From Comamonadaceae bacterium UBA2334 (lineage in GTDB: Bacteria; Pseudomonadota; Gammaproteobacteria; Burkholderiales; Burkholderiaceae_C), in the NCBI GenBank assembly GCA_002344885.1, contig DDUQ01000099.1, positions 1 through 35,776 of the forward strand: a stretch of 35,776 nucleotides of DNA. Reading direction: 5' to 3'. Below the pieces are notes generated by a model that was given only the letters and a program-made list of their open reading frames with translations, had not been told where the DNA came from and did not search any database. Position 1 is the stretch's first letter, and each line of letters opens with the position of its first letter. A program made the position numbers and the translations under genes. This document shows positions 23,998 to 31,124 of this stretch, piece after piece.

Positions 23998-24633
23998 TCA
24001 TGCCAAAGGCAGGTCCAGCACGCCACGGCTGGCAGGCAGGGCCAGCAGCCCGGTGTACCAGCGCATCAGGTTGGGCCAGTCCGGGCGCGGCTGGGGCAGG
24101 TTGACCCAGCGGTGCACCTCGCACATCAGCGGGATGTCGGCCATGGTGAGTGCATCACCCGCCATGAACGGCCGCTGGGCCAGGTGGGCGTCGAGCAGGG
24201 TGAACAGGGGTTCGGTGTCGGCCACCGACTTGGCGATCACCGCTGGCTGGCGCTGTGCCTCGGGCGTGCGCACCCACTGCACGAATGCCGGGCCACTGGC
24301 GCGGTTGAGCGTGGTTTGTTGCCAGTCCATCCAGCGGTCGGCGTCGGCGCGCTGGGTCGGGTCGGCGGGGTACAGGCCGGTGTGCGCGCCATATCGGGCG
24401 CACAGGTAACGCACGATGGCGTTGGACTCCCACAGCACCAGGTCGCCGTCTTGCAAGGTGGGCACCAGTGCATTGGGGTTGAGCGCCTGGTAGGCAGGGG
24501 TGTTGACCACGCCAAACGCCATGCCCGCGTCGGTGCGCACAAACGGCACGGCCAGGTGTTGCAGCGTCCACACCACCTTGCGCACGTTGATGGAGCTCAG
24601 GCGGCCCCAGAGGTGGAGGGTGGGGTCAGTCAT
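23998..24633 (-). CDS. Glutathione S-transferase family protein
   Basis: A 211-residue protein with a thioredoxin-like N-terminal domain (LHLWGRLSSINVRKVVWTL, NPNALVPTLQDG, WESNAIVRYLC, whose ESNAI contacts the gamma-Glu of glutathione) and an all-helical C-terminal domain (MAGDALTMADIPLMCEVHRW). SSIN lies where the catalytic Ser or Cys is expected. Length is typical. It sits 60 bp after the MFS gene and before the repeat element. Such proteins detoxify or isomerise electrophiles; the substrate is not deducible. Confidence 0.92.
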   Translation of the reverse strand: MTDPTLHLWGRLSSINVRKVVWTLQHLAVPFVRTDAGMAFGVVNTPAYQALNPNALVPTLQDGDLVLWESNAIVRYLCARYGAHTGLYPADPTQRADADRWMDWQQTTLNRASGPAFVQWVRTPEAQRQPAVIAKSVADTEPLFTLLDAHLAQRPFMAGDALTMADIPLMCEVHRWVNLPQPRPDWPNLMRWYTGLLALPASRGVLDLPLA

Positions 24634-24693
24634 GCAAAACCTTCGGTGTGTACAGGTCGTTTGGGCTGGTTTGCGGCGGGTCAGTGTGGGCGG

Positions 24694-25962
24694 TCAGTGT
24701 GGCGCGGGGGCTCTGCGCCAGGGGCGCATGCCGAGCCACAGCAACCAACCGGGCAGTTGCAGCGCCAGGCAGGCGAGCCAGGCCATCTGGTACGCCGCCA
24801 GGGGGTAGGCGCCGGTGGTGGGGTCTGCTGGCCACAGGGAGATGACGGCACCCAGGCCCCACTGGAACAGGAACGCGGCTGAAAAAATCAGCAGGTTGAA
24901 ACTGGTGCTGACCCGGCCGCTCAGGTGGCTCGGCAGGGTTTGGGCGACGATGGCGTAATTCAGCGAGCAGGCGGTGCCAAAAAAAGTGAAGGCCACGGCC
25001 AGCAGCGCAGCCGTTGTGGTGGTTTGCGGCCCCAGCATCAGCGCCTGGCACACCAGAAAAGCCGACATGCCGCCGCCGCACACCATGGCAGGGCGGATGC
25101 GGTGGCGGCGCAGCCGGTCGGCCACCGCGCCCCAGGTGACGGTGCCCGCCACCATGCCCACTGTGCCCCAGAACAGCACCTGGGCGGCGTCGGCTCGGTT
25201 CAGGTGCCCCACATCGCGCAGCCAGGGCCCGAGCCACAGCCCCTGGATGGCCATGTAGGCGCCGTTGGCGAACGCGGTGCACAGGGCGGTGCGCCAGAAC
25301 AGCCGGGACACGAAGATGTCGCGCACGCTGCTGGCCAGTTGCCGGGTGTTGACGGCGGGCAGCCGGTCGGGGTGTTCGGGCACCAGCGTGCCAATCAGTG
25401 CCGCCACCGCGAGGGCGCAGCCTGCAATGCCCACAAAGCCCCAGCGCCAACCCACCCAGTCAACGGCGAACTGCATCGGCGTGGTCGATGCCATCGCGCC
25501 CAGGCTGCCAACCGCCATCAGCAGTGATGCGGACAACGGCTGCCGTTCCGCCGGGACCCACAGCGAGCTGGCTTTGAGTGCGGCCATCAGTGACGCGGAC
25601 ACACCCAGGCCGATGAGTCCGCGCGCCAGCAGCAGGCCGGTGAAGGTATCGGCCATGGCAAACAGCAGCCCGCCCAAGGCTGCCAGAGCCAGCATGGGCA
25701 ATTGCACACGGCGTGGGCCCCAGCGGTCCAGCGCCATGCCCACGGGCAACTGGGCGAGGGCAAATGTGGCCATGTACACGCCCGTCAACAGGCCCAGGCC
25801 GTTGGCGTCCAGCCCCACATCGCGCACCAGGTCGGGGTAGACCACGGTGTTGACATTTCGGTACAGATAGGACACGCAATGCGCCAGCGCAAAGGGCAGC
25901 AGCACGCTGCCCATGATCCGCCACAGCGCGGGGCCCGGATGGGCTGAGCGTGTGTTGCTCAT
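24694..25962 (-). CDS. MFS transporter
   Basis: A 422-residue protein with about 12 hydrophobic segments. ALDRWGPRRVQ lies in the loop after the second span, the usual GxxxDRxGRR position of the major facilitator superfamily. RGLIGLGVSASLMAALK and the paired halves support the fold. It resembles nitrate/organic-anion or drug-type MFS proteins only in general terms; the substrate is unknown. It follows the aminotransferase gene in the same direction, separated by a tandem repeat region. Confidence 0.9.
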   Translation of the reverse strand: MSNTRSAHPGPALWRIMGSVLLPFALAHCVSYLYRNVNTVVYPDLVRDVGLDANGLGLLTGVYMATFALAQLPVGMALDRWGPRRVQLPMLALAALGGLLFAMADTFTGLLLARGLIGLGVSASLMAALKASSLWVPAERQPLSASLLMAVGSLGAMASTTPMQFAVDWVGWRWGFVGIAGCALAVAALIGTLVPEHPDRLPAVNTRQLASSVRDIFVSRLFWRTALCTAFANGAYMAIQGLWLGPWLRDVGHLNRADAAQVLFWGTVGMVAGTVTWGAVADRLRRHRIRPAMVCGGGMSAFLVCQALMLGPQTTTTAALLAVAFTFFGTACSLNYAIVAQTLPSHLSGRVSTSFNLLIFSAAFLFQWGLGAVISLWPADPTTGAYPLAAYQMAWLACLALQLPGWLLWLGMRPWRRAPAPH

Positions 25963-26010
25963 GCCCGCTCACCACCCCTGAGCATGCTCGGCCTCTGGGC
26001 CTTTCCTGGC

Positions 26011-26085
26011 GGTGCAGCGTCGGGTGGTGCGGTGGCGGGTGGTGCAGCGTCGGGTGGTGCGGTGGCGGGTGGTGCGGTGGCGGGG
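26011..26085. repeat. Tandem GC-rich repeat, two perfect 30-bp units plus half
   Basis: Bases 26011-26040 are repeated exactly at 26041-26070. Each 30-bp unit is two related 15-bp halves, GGTGCAGCGTCGGGT and GGTGCGGTGGCGGGT; the second half recurs once more, with one end mismatch, at 26071-26085. It lies in the 143-bp gap between the aminotransferase stop and the MFS start, just downstream of the former. It is likely variable in copy number through slippage. Confidence 0.85.
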
Positions 26086-26105
26086 TCAGGCGTCATGCGC
26101 GGATG

Positions 26106-27323
26106 TCATGCGCGATTCTGGGCGTCGCGGATGGTGGCCGCCAAGGCGGCAATGCCGGTGTTGATCTGGTCCACCGTGGCCGTCACGAACGACAGGCGCA
26201 TGCTGCGTGGGTCGGCATTGTCGGCGTAGAAGGCCGAGCCGGGCACAAACGCCACGTTGTGGTCAACGGCCTGCGGTAGCAGTTTGACGGCGTCCAAGCC
26301 AGCGGGCAGGCGTGTCCACAGGAACATGCCACCCACCGGGCGGTTCCATTGCAGCGACGCATCGCCACCGCCGTGGCCGGTGTGGCCAAACTCGCGCTCC
26401 AGCGCCGCCAGCATGGCTTCGCACTGACTTTTGTACAGCGCACGGATGGTGGGCACATGGCGGTCGATGAAGCCGTCTTTCAGCACCTCGGCCACGATGC
26501 GCTGGTTGAAACTGGGCGTGTGCAAGTCGGCGGCCTGTTTGGCCTGCAGCAGCTTGGGGTACAGCGTTTTGGGGGCCACCATGTAGCCCAGGCGCAGGCC
26601 GGGGGCCAGGATTTTGCTGAACGAGCCCAGGTACACCGTGCCGTCGGGATTGCGCGACGCGAGTGAAGCAGGTGGCGGTGCGTCAAACCACAGGTCGCCA
26701 TAGGGGTTGTCTTCGATCACGGGCAGGCCCACGTCGGCAGCCACGGCCGCCACGGCGGCGCGGCGGGCCTCGGTCATGGTGCGGCCGGTGGGGTTCTGGA
26801 AGTTGGGCAGCAGGTACACAAAGCGACCGGCGTCGGCACCCGTGCCGGCCTTGGCGCGCAAGTCAGCCGCATCCACGCCTTCGTCATCGCTGGCCACGCT
26901 GACGACGGTGGGCTCCATGGGGGTGTAGGCCTGCAGGGCACCGAGGTAGGTGGGCGTTTCCACCAAAATTCGGCTGCCCGCGTCGATCAGAATTTTGGCC
27001 ACCAGGTCCAGACCCTGCTGCGAGCCGGTGGTGATCAGCACCTGGTCGGGGCTGATGTCCATGCCTTGCTTTTTCAGGTCGTGTGCCACCCACTCGCGCA
27101 GCGGGCCGTAGCCTTCGCTGGCGGCGTATTGCAAGGCAGCGCGGCCGTCCTGGCTCAGCACCTTCTGGGTGGCCTCGGCCATGGCCTCGATGGGAAAGGT
27201 CTGGGGCGAGGGCAAGCCTCCCGCAAAACTGATGATGCCGGGCTTCTCCGTGACCTTCAGGATTTCGCGGATGACCGACGGGTTCATTTTGGCGGCGCGT
27301 TGGGCCAGTTTCCATTGATTCAT
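26106..27323 (-). CDS. PLP-dependent aminotransferase (fold type I, 2-aminoadipate/valine-type family)
   Basis: A 405-residue enzyme starting MNQWKLAQRAAKMNPSVIRE. Motifs: PGIISFAGGLPSPQTFP, YAASEGYGPLREW, TTGSQQGLDL, YLLPNFQNPTGRTM, VIEDNPYGDL, and YLGSFSKILAPGLRLGY with the Schiff-base Lys at K237. This pattern is that of LysN/MocR-type aminotransferases without a DNA-binding domain. ATG 27323 has a good AAGGAG eight bases upstream. However, the frame is open further to ATG 27917 through a PNPOx-like domain with no stop between, so a 603-residue fusion is also possible. Confidence 0.9.
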   Translation of the reverse strand: MNQWKLAQRAAKMNPSVIREILKVTEKPGIISFAGGLPSPQTFPIEAMAEATQKVLSQDGRAALQYAASEGYGPLREWVAHDLKKQGMDISPDQVLITTGSQQGLDLVAKILIDAGSRILVETPTYLGALQAYTPMEPTVVSVASDDEGVDAADLRAKAGTGADAGRFVYLLPNFQNPTGRTMTEARRAAVAAVAADVGLPVIEDNPYGDLWFDAPPPASLASRNPDGTVYLGSFSKILAPGLRLGYMVAPKTLYPKLLQAKQAADLHTPSFNQRIVAEVLKDGFIDRHVPTIRALYKSQCEAMLAALEREFGHTGHGGGDASLQWNRPVGGMFLWTRLPAGLDAVKLLPQAVDHNVAFVPGSAFYADNADPRSMRLSFVTATVDQINTGIAALAATIRDAQNRA

Positions 27324-27917
27324 GTGTGCTCCTTGTTGGCTTGTGGCCTGTTTGTGGTGGTCAGGGGGTATCGGGTGTGCGGGCGCGTGGGGCAACCCAG
27401 CCGTGCAGGCTGTGATTGTGCCCGGGTCCGTTCGCGGGGTCGGGTCCGTGGCAGTCGGGTCGATGGGGGCCACACCGTAGGTGTGCCAGGCGCTGGCCAT
27501 TTGCATGGCCTCTGTCGTGTCGGGGAACAGCCGGTAACTGGGGGCCACGATGGGCTCGACATGTTCGATCCGGACCAGCATGACGGCGTGGATGGGAAAC
27601 CGCCCTTGTGTCTGACGGGTCAGGGGTGCCGCAACGGCTGCAAGCGCCGCATCCCCCGGCCAAATCAGGCGGGCGGTGCCCACCAGCTTGTGGCCTTTCT
27701 GTCGGAACACATCGACCGCGCTCACGCACACACGCGGGTTGTTTGACAGGTTGCGCACGCTGCGAGGTGAGGCGATGTGGGCAATCACCAGGTGTTGGTC
27801 GTCGAGGGCGGCAAACACTTCCTTGGGGGACACGTTCGGTTGTCCCTGTGCATTGCAGGTGGCCAGCCAGCACAGCACACTGGTGTCGAGGGTGAGTCTG
27901 ACAGACGCGTCGATCAT
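27324..27917 (-). CDS. PNPOx-like FMN-binding domain, in frame with the aminotransferase and without its own stop
   Basis: From ATG 27917 about 150 residues resemble the pyridoxamine 5'-phosphate oxidase-like split-barrel family: CWLATCNAQGQPNVSPKEVF, LVIAHIASPRSVRNLSNNPRVCVSAVDVF and KGHKLVGTARL. Homologs that I recall end near SYRLFPDTTE...HTYGV; here that point is followed by about 45 residues rich in Pro, Thr and His running straight into the aminotransferase Met (residue 199 of the joined frame) with no stop. Either the stop was lost and a fusion is made, or the aminotransferase is also started independently from its strong ribosome site. The end coordinate given is the base before that internal start. 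Confidence 0.7.
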
Positions 27918-27952
27918 GCCTGTACCCCAGGTGTTGACGTGTTCATTGGTTG

Positions 27953-28852
27953 TCACCGCCCGGTGGGTGCGGCCAACCGCTTGCCCATGAACACCGTGCC
28001 GACCACGGCCAGGGCAAAGCCCACGGTCATCGCTTCCAGTGGTTCGCCCAGCAGTGGGACCGCGGCCAGGATGCTGATGAACGGTTGCAGCAGTTGCACC
28101 TGGCTCACGCGCAGCGCGCCACCCATGGCCAGCCCCCGGAACCAGGCGAAAAAGCCTGCCCACATGGAGAACACGCCCACATAGGCCAGTGCCATCCATG
28201 ACCCGGTCTGGATGGACTGGGTCGGCCAGGTGGCCCAGGCCACGGGCAGCGCGAAGGGCAGCGCCATCAGGCACATCCAGCAGATGACGCGTTCGGCACC
28301 CAACTCAGGCGTCACCTGGGCACCGTAGACGTAGCCCACGGCGGCGGCCAGCATGGCACCCACCAGCAGCACGTCGGCGGGTTCGAACGCAAAGTGGCCG
28401 TTCTGTGCGTACGCACGCAGCAGCGAAAACACCACCACCAGTCCGCTGCCCAGCCCTGCACACAGCCAGAACCCCAGCCGGGCGCGCTGGTGCAGCAGCC
28501 AAGCGGCCATGGCCGCCGTGGCCAGCGGCAATAAGGCCGTGAGCACGGCGGCATGGCCTGACGTGACCTGCCGCAGCGCCAAACCCAGCAGCAGCGGGAA
28601 ACCGAGTGCGTTGCACAGCATGGCCACCACCAGGGGTTTGCGTTGGTGCTTTTGGGGCCAGGGCGAGCGCGTGACCAGCAGGAAGCATGCAGACAGAACG
28701 CCCGCAATCACGACCCGCGCAAACGTGATGAACCACGGTGACAGCTGCGGTGCGTCCACCGACCCGGTGGCCAGGCGCGTCATGGGCAGTGTCAGCGCGA
28801 ACACGGTCACCCCCACCAGCCCCAGCCACATGCCTCGGGTCACGTTGTTCAT
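27953..28852 (-). CDS. EamA/RhaT-family metabolite exporter
   Basis: A 299-residue protein with about ten hydrophobic helices in two homologous halves, the DMT superfamily layout. It starts MNNVTRGMWLGLVGVTVFALTLPMTRLA, and the second half ends with QLLQPFISILAAVPLLGEPLEAMTVGFALAVVG, the typical EamA tail. ATG 28852 overlaps the stop of the LysE-type gene (ATGA). Members export amino acids and related metabolites. Pairing with a second exporter of the LysE family suggests disposal of a small amino compound. Confidence 0.92.
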   Translation of the reverse strand: MNNVTRGMWLGLVGVTVFALTLPMTRLATGSVDAPQLSPWFITFARVVIAGVLSACFLLVTRSPWPQKHQRKPLVVAMLCNALGFPLLLGLALRQVTSGHAAVLTALLPLATAAMAAWLLHQRARLGFWLCAGLGSGLVVVFSLLRAYAQNGHFAFEPADVLLVGAMLAAAVGYVYGAQVTPELGAERVICWMCLMALPFALPVAWATWPTQSIQTGSWMALAYVGVFSMWAGFFAWFRGLAMGGALRVSQVQLLQPFISILAAVPLLGEPLEAMTVGFALAVVGTVFMGKRLAAPTGR

Positions 28853-29505
28853 GGCAAGCCTCCCGGCTGTGTGGCGGCCAGTGCGCTCCAGCCCATCCAG
28901 ACGGCGGTGAGCACCAGCACGCCGGCCATGGTGCGGTTGAACACCAGCAGGCGGCCGCCGGTGGCCACCCCGTCCACGACCGGGCCTTTGAGCCATTGGC
29001 GCAGCAGGGCGCCGGTCCAGGCGTAGGTCAGGTTGCTGAAGAAACCGAACGCCACCATCAGGGGCAGCACCTGCAGGGTGCGGGCCGTGGCATCGGGCCG
29101 ACCGGCGATCCAGCCGGCCACCACGGCCAGCGCGAGCATCCAGGCCTTGATGTTCAGGAACTGCAGGGTCACGCCCTGCCAGAAGGTGACGTTCAGGCGG
29201 CTGCTGTCAGCCTCGCTCAGCGAGCGGGTGTTGGCCAGCCGGGCTGCCAGCCACAGCAGGTAGGCCAGACCGCCACCCAGGATGCCCCAGCGCAGCAGCG
29301 GCACCGCGACCACCAGCGTGCCCAGGCCGGCTGCGCAAAGGGTAAACAGCAGCCCCCAGCCCACCGGCACGGCACACACGAAGTGCATGGCACCTCGCAG
29401 GCCACGGTTGGCCGCGAGGGCAGTGCTGAGCGTGGTGTTGGGCCCCGGCGTGAAGCTGGATGCGGTGGCCAGCAGCAGCAGGGTGGTGAGTTCGGCTTCG
29501 GTCAT
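28849..29505 (-). CDS. LysE/RhtB-family amino-acid exporter
   Basis: A 218-residue membrane protein with six hydrophobic segments. ATASSFTPGPNTTLSTALAANRGLRGA is the N-terminal signature of the LysE/RhtB family (PGPN), and GVTLQFLNIKAWMLAL matches the NPK/NIKA region of the third to fourth span. No Shine-Dalgarno site is visible before ATG 29505. It heads the minus block and is divergent from the MocR gene, with the palindromic site between them, so it is probably the first target of that regulator. Confidence 0.92.
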   Translation of the reverse strand: MTEAELTTLLLLATASSFTPGPNTTLSTALAANRGLRGAMHFVCAVPVGWGLLFTLCAAGLGTLVVAVPLLRWGILGGGLAYLLWLAARLANTRSLSEADSSRLNVTFWQGVTLQFLNIKAWMLALAVVAGWIAGRPDATARTLQVLPLMVAFGFFSNLTYAWTGALLRQWLKGPVVDGVATGGRLLVFNRTMAGVLVLTAVWMGWSALAATQPGGLP

Positions 29506-29556
29506 GTTGGGAGGTGTGTCTGCTGGTCAATGTAGCGGCAATGACCACACACAGGT

Positions 29557-29625
29557 CATACAGATTGGCCGTGCAGAAAATGTGCTGTATGGGTGTGCTT
29601 TGCCATACAGGCAGGCGGCATACTG
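29557..29625. promoter_or_regulatory. Putative MocR operator in the divergent promoter region
   Basis: In the 143-bp gap between lysE-type and MocR genes, CTGTATGG (29585-29592) and CCATACAG (29603-29610) form a perfect inverted repeat with a 10-bp spacer. CATACAG also occurs at 29557-29563 as a direct repeat, and CATACTG at 29619-29625. MocR proteins commonly bind such repeated sites in divergent promoters. A weak promoter pair for the MocR gene could be TTGGCC (29565) and TATGGG (29588), 17 bp apart, overlapping the palindrome. Confidence 0.55.
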
Positions 29626-29648
29626 TTGGTTGCAATGGAGTGTTGACC

Positions 29649-31118
29649 ATGCTGATGAAAACCCCCAACCTGTCGCTGACCGAGCAGTTGTCTCAGCGCC
29701 TGGCACAGCGCATCCGGGACCGGTTGCTGCCTGCCGGCGCCCGGTTGCCCAGCGTGCGCGACACGGCGCAGTCCCAGGGTGTCAACCCGTCCACCGTTGT
29801 GGCGGCGTATGACCAGTTGCTGGCCTGGGGGCTGGTCGAAGCCAGACCCCGACGCGGATTTTTTGTCCGGGAAATCAATAAAAATTCGGCTTCATCGCTT
29901 GATGGGTATGCATTGAATGCTACTGAATATGGAAAACCCGTTGGGGCCGCTTCGGTCCTGGGAGGCGAGCCACCCATTGCCTCGCCGGTCAACGCCACCG
30001 CGCTCATCCGTGGCATGTTCCATCAGGTCAGCGACAAGCCCCAGCCCGGCATGGGCGTGTTCCCGCCCGATTGGCTGACCAGCAGTTTCATGACGGCGGC
30101 GGTGCGCAAGGTGGTCAGTCCGGCTGCGTTGCAACACGCTTCCCTGAGCTACGGAGAGCCAAAGGGCGACTCCGGTTTGCGGCAGGCGCTGTCCACCCGA
30201 TTGCGGACGCTGGACATTGACGTGCAGCCTTCACACATCATCACCACCGTGGGGGCCACGCATGCCCTGGATGTGGTGAGCCGGACGCTGCTCAAGCCGG
30301 GCGATGCGGTGATGGTGGAAGAGCCGGGCTGGGCCGTGGAGTTCGCCCGCCTCGATGCCCTGGGTGTGCGCATCCTGCCTGTGCCACGGGGGCCGCAAGG
30401 GCCAGACCTGGAGGTGATGGCACGCTATTGCGAAGCGTCGCCCACAGGCGCACCGCCGCGTTTGTTGGTGAGTGTCAGCGTGTTGCACAACCCGACCGGG
30501 CAATGCCTGAGCCCTGGCCACGCACACAGGGTGCTGCAACTGGCGCACCAGCACGGCTTCTATGTGGTCGAGGACGACACCTACAGCCACATTGCCCCGC
30601 TGCACGCCACACGCATGTGTGCGCTGGATGGTCTGCGGCAGACCATTTACGTCAGTGGGTTCGCCAAGATTCTGGCCCCCAACTGGCGCATCGGGTTTCT
30701 GGCTGCTCCGCCTGAATTGACCGAGCGCATGCTGGACACCAAATTACTGGGCACGCTGACCACCCCCAGTCTGCTGGAAAAGGCGCTGGCGCTGTGCATG
30801 GAGCAGGGGCAATTGCGCAGGCATGCCGAACGCATCCGCACCCGTCTGGATGCCGCCCGCAGCCGCAGCGTGAAGCTGGCGCTGGGGGCGGGTTGCGTGT
30901 TCGTTGCGGAGCCAGCCGGTCTGTTTGGTTGGGTCGATACCGGTGTGGACACCGAGGCATTGGCCTTGCGCATGCTGGACGAGGGGTATTTGCTGGCGCC
31001 GGGTGCCCTGTTCCATGCAGCGCGGGCACCAAGCACCCTGATGCGCATCAACTTTGCCACCACGCAGGATGCGACGTTCTGGGCCTGCTTCCAGCGTGTG
31101 CGCGATGGTTTGCGCTGA
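29649..31118 (+). CDS. MocR-type transcriptional regulator (GntR DNA-binding domain plus aminotransferase domain)
   Basis: A 489-residue protein. Residues 5-73 are a GntR winged helix (LPSVRDTAQSQGVNPSTVVAAYDQL...RPRRGFFV). Residues from about 110 on form a fold-type I aminotransferase domain with TTVGATHALDVVSRTLL, HNPTGQCLSP, VEDDTYSHI and SGFAKILAPNWRIGF (PLP Lys K340). MocR proteins sense PLP or amino compounds through this domain. GGAG lies eight bases before ATG 29649; the frame is open further upstream without support. The linker (residues 77-96) is made of a dispersed repeat. It likely controls the divergent exporter/aminotransferase genes and itself. Confidence 0.93.
   Translation: MLMKTPNLSLTEQLSQRLAQRIRDRLLPAGARLPSVRDTAQSQGVNPSTVVAAYDQLLAWGLVEARPRRGFFVREINKNSASSLDGYALNATEYGKPVGAASVLGGEPPIASPVNATALIRGMFHQVSDKPQPGMGVFPPDWLTSSFMTAAVRKVVSPAALQHASLSYGEPKGDSGLRQALSTRLRTLDIDVQPSHIITTVGATHALDVVSRTLLKPGDAVMVEEPGWAVEFARLDALGVRILPVPRGPQGPDLEVMARYCEASPTGAPPRLLVSVSVLHNPTGQCLSPGHAHRVLQLAHQHGFYVVEDDTYSHIAPLHATRMCALDGLRQTIYVSGFAKILAPNWRIGFLAAPPELTERMLDTKLLGTLTTPSLLEKALALCMEQGQLRRHAERIRTRLDAARSRSVKLALGAGCVFVAEPAGLFGWVDTGVDTEALALRMLDEGYLLAPGALFHAARAPSTLMRINFATTQDATFWACFQRVRDGLR
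29876..29935. repeat. Repeat copy inside the MocR gene, read in frame
   Basis: An AT-rich patch in a GC-rich gene, encoding NKNSASSLDGYALNAT in the linker between the DNA-binding and aminotransferase domains. Bases 29878-29903 match the reverse complement of 23935-23959 apart from one extra T, and the downstream CGCTTGATGG...TTGAATGCTA stretch resembles the recB copy at 3467-3526. Confidence 0.65.
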
Positions 31119-31124
31119 CGGGTG

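Noticed and set aside
25950..26279. Short plus-strand frame with repeated Gly/Val/Ala peptides over the tandem repeat
   Set aside because: Produced by the 30-bp repeat and antisense to the aminotransferase end; no ribosome site.
27918..28274. Further upstream extension of the PNPOx-aminotransferase frame
   Set aside because: That part overlaps the EamA gene and is Gly/Arg/His-rich shadow; the PNPOx domain starts at ATG 27917.
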